This document shows, in pieces, positions 24,870-32,907 of a DNA stretch of 64,000 nucleotides. The DNA is taken from positions 1-64,000 of the forward strand of contig CANFXW010000012.1 in assembly GCA_947451145.1 (NCBI GenBank). Reading direction: 5' to 3'. This DNA is from Sphingomonadaceae bacterium. GTDB lineage: Bacteria > Pseudomonadota > Alphaproteobacteria > Sphingomonadales > Sphingomonadaceae. Every line of letters starts with the position of its first letter. Within the stretch, counting starts at the first letter, position 1. The notes under the pieces were generated by a model that made no database searches, was not told the origin of the DNA, and saw nothing but the letters and a program-made list of their open reading frames with translations. A program made the translations under genes and the position numbers.

Positions 24870-24971
24870 ATCAATTCCGATAGATTTCCGCGTCCAATCC
24901 GCTTTCAGCAACGCGACCAGACTGCGCAAGGGCCTCAAACATATTATGCCACCTGATGGAAAATGCGTTGA

Positions 24972-26291
24972 TCAAACTGCCACTGATTTGGCATTGCCGT
25001 CGCTATTCTGGTCATTCACGGCTTCTATTTTTCGCCGCGGCTGCGCCGATAGGCCATTCCTCGAATCGTCCAGATAGAGCTGCTCCAGCGCGAGGGCTGC
25101 GGTGCCTTTCCAGCGCCAGTCGTCGTTTGATTGGAAGAACTTGATGTGCGTAACGGGCAACACTCCGGTCATCACGGTCGCTTCAAGAGCGGCCATGCAA
25201 GCTGGTTCCAGCAAGTCCAGATACTTTTGGTCATCAACGGCGACAAGCAGGTGCAAAGGGCTGGTGGTATTGAGCAGGTTGCCAATTGCCATCCCAAAGA
25301 TATTCGCCGCCTTTTTAACAGCTTCAGTCGCACCAGCACGGCCAATTTGAACATCGCCAATGAACTTGGCAAATCGCTCAGGAATTTGTTCCATCGGTGG
25401 GAAAGGCAGGTCGGCAAGAAGGCCATGGGAATTGAGTATGCCGTACATCGAGGCATAGGCAGTCAGGCACCCCAATCCGCCGCAAAAGCACGGATTTGCG
25501 CCCTCGCTTGCAGCGACCTTCACGTGCCCGAATGATGAGCTGAGGCCGCTGGTTCCGGACCGCGGCACTCCGCTGGCAAATTGTGCGGCATCGATAGAAA
25601 AGCCAACCCGGACGAGCGTGAAATCATCAATCCCGCGCGCGTTGCCAAACCAATGCTCTGCGCGGGCCATACAATCCAGTTCGTTCTCTATCGTCACCGG
25701 AATGCCGACGATTTGCGAAATGGGGCCAGCAAACGGCGTCGGCTCCGCCGCAAAAGTTGAACCGAAATGGACCTCGCCGCGTTGGCTATTGATCAGGGCA
25801 GGAAGAGCGATGCCGATCCTAGCAATTTGGTCTCGGGAAAATCCGCTCTCTGCGATCGCGGCGTTCAGCGTGTGCCCAATATGCTGCGCCATATCGGGAA
25901 GGGACCTTGGGAGGGGAAAGTGCCCTGATGTTTCGAACAGTTTCCTGCCGGCCAGACTGACGAAGGTTGTCAGCAGGTTGCCCCGGCCATCTATGCTGGC
26001 GCCGACTACAACCGCACCCGCGTCATTCAGTTCAAGCAGAAGCCTGGGGCGACCCTTGCGGGCATTCTCATCCCTAGTCTCGGTGACGAGGTCTGACATA
26101 ACCAGTGCTTGCGTCAATTGCGTGATCAAACCGGCCGACAGATTGGTCAGATTCGGCAAGTCGCTGCGAGCAACAGGGCCATGCGCCAGGATCGCCTTCA
26201 CGATGGCTAGCCGGTTCAATGTATGATCACTTATCCGCACCGCCACTATTTTCACGCATTTGCGGGATAACCGCAAGTCCACATATTTCAT
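24972..26291 (-). CDS. ROK-family transcriptional regulator
   Basis: 439 aa as read from ATG 26291. N-terminal winged helix (NRLAIVKAILAHGPVARSD...LSAGLITQLTQ) and C-terminal ROK sugar-binding fold. The zinc motif is present (CFCGGLGC) but the usual Glu after it is replaced by Thr. The kinase catalytic Asp position reads ENELD, not the kinase-like ENDAN, so it is a sensor and not a kinase. The start overlaps a 19-bp palindrome, and an internal GTG about 13 or 16 codons later may be the real start. It is divergent from the TonB receptor and very likely controls the sugar island. Composition is less GC-rich than its neighbours. Confidence 0.86.
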   Translation of the reverse strand: MKYVDLRLSRKCVKIVAVRISDHTLNRLAIVKAILAHGPVARSDLPNLTNLSAGLITQLTQALVMSDLVTETRDENARKGRPRLLLELNDAGAVVVGASIDGRGNLLTTFVSLAGRKLFETSGHFPLPRSLPDMAQHIGHTLNAAIAESGFSRDQIARIGIALPALINSQRGEVHFGSTFAAEPTPFAGPISQIVGIPVTIENELDCMARAEHWFGNARGIDDFTLVRVGFSIDAAQFASGVPRSGTSGLSSSFGHVKVAASEGANPCFCGGLGCLTAYASMYGILNSHGLLADLPFPPMEQIPERFAKFIGDVQIGRAGATEAVKKAANIFGMAIGNLLNTTSPLHLLVAVDDQKYLDLLEPACMAALEATVMTGVLPVTHIKFFQSNDDWRWKGTAALALEQLYLDDSRNGLSAQPRRKIEAVNDQNSDGNAKSVAV

Positions 26292-26302
26292 TACATGAAA
26301 TA
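26284..26302. promoter_or_regulatory. Palindromic operator candidate between ROK gene and TonB receptor
   Basis: TATTTCAT-TAC-ATGAAATA, a perfect 8-bp inverted repeat with 3-base spacer. NagC/Mlc-type ROK repressors bind sites with TATTT and AAATA arms around a similar centre, so this is a credible site for the ROK protein, giving autoregulation and control of the receptor operon 131 bases downstream. Confidence 0.65.
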
Positions 26303-26432
26303 ATGCTTGACGCTGCGATTGCGTGGAGGCAGCATGTTACCGCTACCAAGAGCTATCCCGCTTGATCGGGGTGAGGAGCGTCAATCTGACGTGCCATCGC
26401 TTTGGCCTTGGAGCCCACTTTGGGAGGGAAAT

Positions 26433-29234
26433 ATGAGCTTAACGAATCAAGCCGTATCGCTGCGCTCGCGCCTTAATGGCAGCGTCGGTACAATGGTCGC
26501 ACTGGCCGCAGCCATCGCCGCAACTCCGGCATTCGCACAGGACGCCAAGGATGATGCCGGGAGCGGCTCCGACAAGCAAATCATCGTCACCGGCACGCTG
26601 ATCCGCGGCAAGGCCCCGGTCGGCTCGCAGCAGATCACCTTGGGCCAGGCCAAACTTGAACAAGTTGCGCCGCAGTCGGCTAATGACCTGCTTGCCTCGG
26701 TCCCGCAGGTTACCAACTACTTTAACAAGGTTCCGCTTGGCGATCTCTCGATTGCAGTGAACCAGATCCAGATCGCGCGTCCTAATCTCCGCAACATCTC
26801 GGGCAGCAACGCAGCCAGCTCGGGAACGCTGATCCTTGTTGATGGTCATCGGGTAGCCACGGCGGGCGTCAATCAGGCATCGGTTGACCCCGATCTCGTG
26901 CCACTGGGTGCGATCGAACGTGTCGAAGTAGTCACCGAAGGCGGTTCGGCTACCTATGGTGCCGATGCGGTAGCCGGCACGATCAACTTCATCACCCACA
27001 AGCGGTTCGATGGCGTAAAGGTTGATGCCCATTACGGGACGGCCAAGCCCTATTGGCAGTGGGACGGATCGATCACCGCGGGCAAGGCTTGGGATACCGG
27101 ATCGATCTGGGTGTCTTATTCCTATTCGAAGAGCAGCGCGCTGTTCGGACGCGATCGCAGCTTTATCCACTTCCTCGATTATTCGAAGCTGCCCTATGTC
27201 GGCAATGATAACAACTGCGCGGTGCCGACCACCTCCGTTACCACAATAGATACCCCTACCGGCGGCAGTCTGTACAAAGTGGTGGTGCCGATCAACACCA
27301 GCCATTGCGATAACAGCCAGAATGGGTCGAAAGTGCCGGCGGCCGAACGCCATGGCGTGATGGTTGGTTTCAATAAGGACCTCGACAGCCAGACCTCGAT
27401 CGATATCCGTGGTTTCTACAGCCAGCGGAAAACGCACAGCTCCGGGGATTTCACGGGGACTGTTCCGCTCAACAGCAACAACCCTTACGCCTCTTCATTG
27501 ACCCTTCCGGCGGGGACTGTCGTCGGCTCCGGCCTTCAGTTCTTCACACCGCCGCTGCTTGGCTTTATCAATGTCTTGCCGACCAGCACGTCTGCTCAGG
27601 TAGGTTTCAACCTGAGCCCCTTGCTGGGTCGTGGGGCCCAGCGATCGGACGTTCTGATCAAGGAATGGGGCATCAACAGCGAGTTCAAGCACCAGTTTGG
27701 CGATAACTGGCAGGTTCGCGGTCTGGTCAACTGGAGCGAATCCGACAGCAGCTATGAGCTGACCGGGCTGAACTCGGCGCGCCTCAATGCAGCCAGTGCG
27801 CCCAGCGCGCCGGCCACGACAGCGACCGCCTTCAATCCGATCAACGTTGTTAACAACAATGCTGCCTTGGTAGCTGACCTGATCGACAACGAACTCGCGG
27901 GACAAACCAGAGATTCGATTTTGAACCTGCGCCTGATTGCCGAGGGTAAGTTGCTGGAACTGCCAGGCGGTGACGCTCGTATGGCGATCGGTGCTGAATA
28001 CTTCCATGATCAATTGGGTCTCCGCACCGGCACCGACATCCGCGTGGGCACTCTGAAGGCATTGCCTCTCGCCATCTACACCCGCAAAGTTTCTTCGGTG
28101 TTTGGCGAATTGCAGCTGCCGCTCATCGCAGGACCTGATGGTGGTTCGATGCTGACGGTTTCGGCTTCGGGCCGGTTCGATCACTATTCGGATTTTGGTA
28201 ACACGACCAATCCCAAGTTCGGCGTGACCTTCAAGCCGACAAGCTGGTTCACTCTGCGCGGTAACTGGGGCAAGTCGTTCACCGCCCCAACTCCACTCGA
28301 CCAGCTCAAGTCGACGAACAGCACTGTAAGCCAATTTGGCTTCGTGCCCTTCACAGACGCGACCCACCCGAATGTTACCGGCGGTCAGACGATTGCATTG
28401 CAGGGATCGAAGGCCGGGCTTCAGCCGCAGAAGGCCACGACCTGGTCGGTCGGGGTCGATCTTCAACCCACCTCTGAGCTGAGGGCCAGCGTCAATTACT
28501 ATGATGTGAACTTCAACAATATCCTCAGCACACCCACGCCGAATGCTGGTATCTTTACCAATTTCCCGGGCAACGTTCTGTACGGAGCTTCATTGACGAC
28601 CACACAGGTCAATGATTTCTTCGCCGCGAGAGGGCCCTATACCGCAAGCCAGCAAGCGCAGCTTACTGCCGCAATTGCGGCCGCGGGCACCAATCCGATT
28701 GTCGAACTGGTTGACTTCCGGACCGGCAACTTCGGCGTGCTGCACGTCAAGGGCATGGATTTCAACGTCAACTATCGGCACAACACCGACTTCGGCGGCT
28801 TTGACCTTGGTGTTTCTGGCAACCACCAGTTCTCGCGCAAGGCGCAGGTTAGCCCGACCTCTGCGGTTTCGGATGACGGAAGCGGCGAGTTCCCTAGGTG
28901 GTTCCTGCAGGCCAACGCCGGCATCGACTTCGGCAAGTTCCGTGCTCAGGCAACCTGGAACTATAACGGCGGTTACAAGCTGGCCGCTCCGCTTGTTGCA
29001 GCACCGGCGAACCAGCTCTCCGTTGGCTCGTTCAGCACGGTCAACCTGTTCTTCAAGTATCAGGTTCCGGCTGACAGTGGCATTCTCAAGGACCTGAGCG
29101 TGACGCTGAATGTCAACAATGTGTTCGACAAGGCACCACCGCTATTCCTCGGCAACACGACTTCAAACTCGGGTTATGCCAACGGCTTCACCTTGGGCAG
29201 ACTGTTCAACTTCGGCATTGCGAAGAAGTTCTGA
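26433..29234 (+). CDS. TonB-dependent outer-membrane receptor of the glycoside island
   Basis: 933 aa from ATG 26433, behind GGGAGGGAAAT. Signal peptide ending ATPAFAQD, TonB box QIIVTGTL, plug motif IERVEVVTEGGSATYGADAV (AGTINFI after it), and C-terminal Phe (IAKKF). Like the receptor at 15845 it belongs to the large GSATYGADAVAG type, common in sphingomonads. It heads the rightward sugar operon downstream of the ROK palindrome, and is the likely uptake channel for the glycoside degraded by the exported and cytosolic enzymes that follow. Confidence 0.9.
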   Translation: MSLTNQAVSLRSRLNGSVGTMVALAAAIAATPAFAQDAKDDAGSGSDKQIIVTGTLIRGKAPVGSQQITLGQAKLEQVAPQSANDLLASVPQVTNYFNKVPLGDLSIAVNQIQIARPNLRNISGSNAASSGTLILVDGHRVATAGVNQASVDPDLVPLGAIERVEVVTEGGSATYGADAVAGTINFITHKRFDGVKVDAHYGTAKPYWQWDGSITAGKAWDTGSIWVSYSYSKSSALFGRDRSFIHFLDYSKLPYVGNDNNCAVPTTSVTTIDTPTGGSLYKVVVPINTSHCDNSQNGSKVPAAERHGVMVGFNKDLDSQTSIDIRGFYSQRKTHSSGDFTGTVPLNSNNPYASSLTLPAGTVVGSGLQFFTPPLLGFINVLPTSTSAQVGFNLSPLLGRGAQRSDVLIKEWGINSEFKHQFGDNWQVRGLVNWSESDSSYELTGLNSARLNAASAPSAPATTATAFNPINVVNNNAALVADLIDNELAGQTRDSILNLRLIAEGKLLELPGGDARMAIGAEYFHDQLGLRTGTDIRVGTLKALPLAIYTRKVSSVFGELQLPLIAGPDGGSMLTVSASGRFDHYSDFGNTTNPKFGVTFKPTSWFTLRGNWGKSFTAPTPLDQLKSTNSTVSQFGFVPFTDATHPNVTGGQTIALQGSKAGLQPQKATTWSVGVDLQPTSELRASVNYYDVNFNNILSTPTPNAGIFTNFPGNVLYGASLTTTQVNDFFAARGPYTASQQAQLTAAIAAAGTNPIVELVDFRTGNFGVLHVKGMDFNVNYRHNTDFGGFDLGVSGNHQFSRKAQVSPTSAVSDDGSGEFPRWFLQANAGIDFGKFRAQATWNYNGGYKLAAPLVAAPANQLSVGSFSTVNLFFKYQVPADSGILKDLSVTLNVNNVFDKAPPLFLGNTTSNSGYANGFTLGRLFNFGIAKKF

Positions 29235-29264
29235 TTCGCATGCCAAACATGCGGTGAACGATCG

Positions 29265-29305
29265 GCCCGGCCAGCACCTCCCAGTCTGGTCGGGCTGATT
29301 TTTTT
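29265..29305 (+). terminator. Rho-independent terminator or attenuator after the receptor gene
   Basis: GCCCGGCCAG and CTGGTCGGGC form a 10-bp stem with one G-U pair and an 11-base loop, then TGA and seven T. It lies 30 bases after the receptor stop and ahead of the dehydrogenase genes, so it probably limits read-through and sets a high receptor-to-enzyme ratio. A second small hairpin (CGCATG/CATGCG) lies at 29237-29253. Confidence 0.75.
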
Positions 29306-29369
29306 GAGCACACGCAGCGACGTTGTGTTTCGGGGACTTACTTTCGAGGTCCAGTTGGAGTGCAAAAAT

Positions 29370-29993
29370 ATGACTGATTTTATGCCTCTAGACCGCCGTT
29401 CGATGCTCGAACGCGCACTTTTGCTTGTTGGCGCGAGCGCAGCTGCCAGTGTCAGCCCGGCTGCATTTGCCAAGGCTGCAGGCAGCAAGCCTACTCTGGC
29501 ACCTGCTGCATTCACACTGCTCAGCGCGGTCGCCGATACAATAGTTCCCCGAACCCACACTCCTGGCGCAATCGATGCGCGCGTGCCGGCCAAGCTCGAC
29601 GCATTGCTGGTTACCTGGGCTTCGCCGGAACATCGTGTTTCTATCACTGGCGCCCTTACGGCCATCGACGAAATGGCCAGGAGCAACGGCGGCAAAGGCT
29701 TTGCTGCGCTCACGCCTGAGCAGCGCAAAGAGCTGCTGGTTGCGCACGACATTGCCGCGCTCAAGGCTGTGCCGCGCAAGGAAGCCCTGACAGGCATTGA
29801 GGCCTTGATGGGGAAGGCTGCCGTCGCCGATCCGGGTTACGCCAAGCTCAAGGAGCTGATCGTGATCCTCTATTACTATTCGCAAGAAGCGTTGACCACT
29901 GAGCTCAATTACGAGCATTCACCCGGCGGCTGGACACCTTCGATCAAAGTTACCCCTGAAACGCGCGCCGATGGCGGCTTGTCTGCATTCTGA
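29370..29993 (+). CDS. Gluconate 2-dehydrogenase subunit 3 family protein, second copy
   Basis: 207 aa from ATG 29370 (GGAG upstream); the longer frame to 29304 starts in the terminator region. A Tat-type leader LDRRSMLERALLLVGASAAA, then the family domain with ADTIVPRTHTPGAIDARV, and a late YYYSQEALTTELNYEHSPGGW. It is the small subunit for the GMC oxidoreductase 15 bases downstream and would carry it to the periplasm. Only distantly like the copy at 22124. Confidence 0.83.
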   Translation: MTDFMPLDRRSMLERALLLVGASAAASVSPAAFAKAAGSKPTLAPAAFTLLSAVADTIVPRTHTPGAIDARVPAKLDALLVTWASPEHRVSITGALTAIDEMARSNGGKGFAALTPEQRKELLVAHDIAALKAVPRKEALTGIEALMGKAAVADPGYAKLKELIVILYYYSQEALTTELNYEHSPGGWTPSIKVTPETRADGGLSAF

Positions 29994-30008
29994 ACGGAGA
30001 TCGAGACG

Positions 30009-31694
30009 ATGTTTGATGCAATTGTAGTCGGCTCCGGCATGAGCGGGGGCATTTCCGCCAAGGAACTGTGCGAACGGGGTCTGAAAGTCCTCGTGATCGA
30101 ACGCGGGCGCAAGCTTGTGCATGGTGAATCCTACACCGACATGGTGCAGCCATGGGACGAGCCGAATGCGGGCATGGTGCCGGAAGAGGATCTGGCGCGG
30201 CATTACATGATCCAGAAAAACTCGTTCATCTCTGGCACGACCAAGCAGTATTGGGTGAAGGATGACGAGAACCCGTACAGCTATCCAGAGGGCAAGCCGT
30301 TCTACTGGATACGCGGCTATCATCTGGGCGGACGCTCGATCATGTGGGGGCGCCAGTCCTATCGCCTCTCGCCGCAGGATTTTGAGGCGAATGCGAAGGA
30401 TGGGCACGGGTCAGACTGGCCGATCCGTTACGACGACCTTGCGCCATGGTATTCGCATGTCGAAAAGTTCATCGGTGTCTCCGGGTCTCAGGAAGGCCTG
30501 CCGCAATTGCCGGACGGTGAATTCCTTCCGCCCTTCGGCCTGAATGATGCGGAACTTCAGTTCAAAGCGGCCGTGGAAAAGGCTTTCCCGGGCCGCAAGG
30601 TCATTCCCGGGCGCACGGCGAACCTCTCAAAAGCCCAGCCGCATCACGAAGAGCTGGGGCGCTCAAGCTGCCAGGCGCGGTCATTCTGCGATCGGGGCTG
30701 CACCTATGGCGCGTATCATTCGAGCCTTTCGTCATCGCTGCCCGCCGCTGATCGGACGGGCAATCTGACCATCGTCACCGATGCCATTGTCCATTCGCTG
30801 GTCCATGATCCCAAATCCGGCCGGGTAACCGGCGTGCGGGTGATCGATGCCAACACCAAGGCGGGCAAGACCTACGAGGCAAAGGTCGTTTTCCTCAACG
30901 CCTCGACTATCGGCACGGCCCAGATCCTGCTCAATTCGAAATCAGACGCCATGCCGCGCGGTCTTGCGAATTCGTCCGACATGGTTGGCCGCAATCTGAT
31001 GGACCATCTTTTCGCGCTGTCCGTAGCCGGGTTCATGCCGAATGCGCCCAAGGACAGTTACTATCATGGCCGACGTCCAAACGGGATTTATATCCCGCGC
31101 TTCCGCAATGTTACCGAGCCCGGAGATTTCCTGCGCGGCTACGGCTATCAGGGTGGCCTTACCCGGCTCGGCTGGCGCACAGCCGCATTGACCTCACCGG
31201 GGATCGGGGCCGAGCTCAAGGAGAGAACCCACAAGCTCGGGCCTTGGTTGTCGTTTGTTTCGGGCTTCGGCGAAATGCTGCCCAACCCTGAAAATCGCGT
31301 GACGCTGAGCAAGACGAAAGTCGATAAGTGGGGCATTCCTCTCGTCGAGGTGAATTGTTCGCATGGGCCGAACGAGCTGAAGATGGCCAAGCAGATCATC
31401 GAAGACGGCAAGGCGATGATTCAGGCCGCTGGCGGATTTGTCGTAAACGCGGCAACCGAGCCGGGTGTTCCCGGGTTGGGCATTCATGAAATGGGCACGG
31501 CCTGCATGGGCAAGGATCCCAAAAACTCGGTTCTGAACAAGTACAATAAGGCGCATGATGTGCCCAATCTGTTCATCACCGATGGCGCGGCGATGGCATC
31601 AAGTGGCTGCCAGAATCCTTCATTGACCTACATGGCCTTGTCCGCTCGCGCCGCACACCACGCGACCGAGTTCCTGAAAGCGGGAGTGATCTGA
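30009..31694 (+). CDS. GMC-family FAD oxidoreductase, second copy
   Basis: 561 aa, ribosome site ACGGAGA. FAD motif VVGSGMSGGISAKELCERG at the N-terminus, IERGRKLV, the flavin-contact loop GGRSIMWGRQSYR, a Cys-containing segment (CQARSFCDRGCTYGAYHSS) and the C-terminal HEMGTACMG plus LFITDGAAMASSGCQNPSLT, here split at SSGC. This is the gluconate/glucoside 3-dehydrogenase large-subunit type. With its small subunit it could oxidise the C3 hydroxyl of a glycoside. The following ThuA-like gene overlaps by one base, linking oxidation and keto-sugar processing. Confidence 0.88.
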   Translation: MFDAIVVGSGMSGGISAKELCERGLKVLVIERGRKLVHGESYTDMVQPWDEPNAGMVPEEDLARHYMIQKNSFISGTTKQYWVKDDENPYSYPEGKPFYWIRGYHLGGRSIMWGRQSYRLSPQDFEANAKDGHGSDWPIRYDDLAPWYSHVEKFIGVSGSQEGLPQLPDGEFLPPFGLNDAELQFKAAVEKAFPGRKVIPGRTANLSKAQPHHEELGRSSCQARSFCDRGCTYGAYHSSLSSSLPAADRTGNLTIVTDAIVHSLVHDPKSGRVTGVRVIDANTKAGKTYEAKVVFLNASTIGTAQILLNSKSDAMPRGLANSSDMVGRNLMDHLFALSVAGFMPNAPKDSYYHGRRPNGIYIPRFRNVTEPGDFLRGYGYQGGLTRLGWRTAALTSPGIGAELKERTHKLGPWLSFVSGFGEMLPNPENRVTLSKTKVDKWGIPLVEVNCSHGPNELKMAKQIIEDGKAMIQAAGGFVVNAATEPGVPGLGIHEMGTACMGKDPKNSVLNKYNKAHDVPNLFITDGAAMASSGCQNPSLTYMALSARAAHHATEFLKAGVI

Positions 31695-32815
31695 TGCACA
31701 AGGCACTTACATTCGCGGCAAGTTTTGCGGTGCTTGCCTTGGCGGCACCGGCCTTTGCCGGCACCGTTACCGATTGCCCCAATCGCGATGTCCCGTTTTC
31801 GGCCCAAAGCCCGCTGATCGACGTTCTGCTAAGCCCTGCGGCGAAGGCAGTGTTTGACAAGTATGCTCCTGGCCGGCTCGACAAGATGCCACCGACCTTC
31901 GCAGGCACGACGACGCCAAGCTTTGCCTCGATCGTCACTGCAGGGTCCGCATCGCGCTTTACCGGTCTTGACGCAGCAACCATGGCGAAGATCGACACTG
32001 ACCTGAAGGCGCTGCCAGTAACTGCGGCAGACAGGATCGCCCGTTGCCAGCGCTTTGACAACGACGTGCCTGCCATCAACCTGCTCAAGGGCAAAGTGCG
32101 TCTGTTGGTGATGGAGAAGATCAACGGCTTCAAGGACACGCCCTCGGTCAATGCCGCCCACGCGGCGCTGGCCGCCATGGCCGAACGTCGCGGCTGGGCC
32201 ATTGCCTTCACCGACAAAGGCGGGGCGATCAATCCGAAGACACTTGCCCGGATCGATGCCGTTGTCTGGAACAATATCAGCGGTGAAATCCTGACGCTGG
32301 GCCAGCGCAAGGCGCTGCAGGGCTTCCTCGCGGCCGGTGGCGGCTTTGCGGCAATGCATGGCTCGGCAGGCGATCCGGCCTATTTCTGGGACTGGTATGC
32401 CGATAAGCTGATCGGCGCGCGCTTTGCCGGGCACCCGATGGCGCCGCAGTTTCAGGAAGCCCGGGTGATCGTCAGCAATGACCACCCGATCACCAAGGCG
32501 GCCAAGCTGCCGCGCGAGTGGCGGATGACCGACGAGTGGTATTCGTTCAAGACCAGTCCGCGTGCTGCCGGTGCCAAGGTGATCGCCTCGCTGGATGAGA
32601 GCACATACACACGCAAGGGCATGATGGCCGAGGCAGGCCTCGACATGGGCGCAGACCACCCCATCGCCTGGACCAATTGCCTTGGCCGCGGCCGGATGTT
32701 CTATTCCGCCATCGGCCATATGCCGCAAACCTACAGCCAGCCGCAGGCTCTTGCCTTGCTTGAAGCAGGCATCGATTGGGCGGCGAATAACAAGACCGCA
32801 TGCCCTGCAAAGTGA
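31694..32815 (+). CDS. Exported ThuA-like protein (trehalose-utilisation domain)
   Basis: 373 aa; ATG 31694 overlaps the GMC stop (TGATG). Signal peptide ends at PAFAGT. After an N-terminal domain of about 115 residues with two Cys, a ThuA domain begins at VRLLVMEKINGF and includes GGGFAAMHGSAGD, FAGHPM, the W-R-M-T-D-EWYSF segment, HPIAWTNCLGRGRMFYSAIGHMP. ThuA-type proteins occur with 3-keto-disaccharide dehydrogenases (ThuB) and are linked to handling of 3-keto sugars. The location between a glucoside-dehydrogenase-like enzyme and a rhamnosidase fits that role. The chemistry is not settled from sequence. Confidence 0.82.
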   Translation: MHKALTFAASFAVLALAAPAFAGTVTDCPNRDVPFSAQSPLIDVLLSPAAKAVFDKYAPGRLDKMPPTFAGTTTPSFASIVTAGSASRFTGLDAATMAKIDTDLKALPVTAADRIARCQRFDNDVPAINLLKGKVRLLVMEKINGFKDTPSVNAAHAALAAMAERRGWAIAFTDKGGAINPKTLARIDAVVWNNISGEILTLGQRKALQGFLAAGGGFAAMHGSAGDPAYFWDWYADKLIGARFAGHPMAPQFQEARVIVSNDHPITKAAKLPREWRMTDEWYSFKTSPRAAGAKVIASLDESTYTRKGMMAEAGLDMGADHPIAWTNCLGRGRMFYSAIGHMPQTYSQPQALALLEAGIDWAANNKTACPAK

Positions 32816-32907
32816 GCGTGACCGGAGCGGGGATATCCGTGAGCGACTTCTTCCCCGGTCCGGTTGCGTATCAAACTGCCGGACCTCTTTTCTCGCGAGG
32901 CTTGCAA

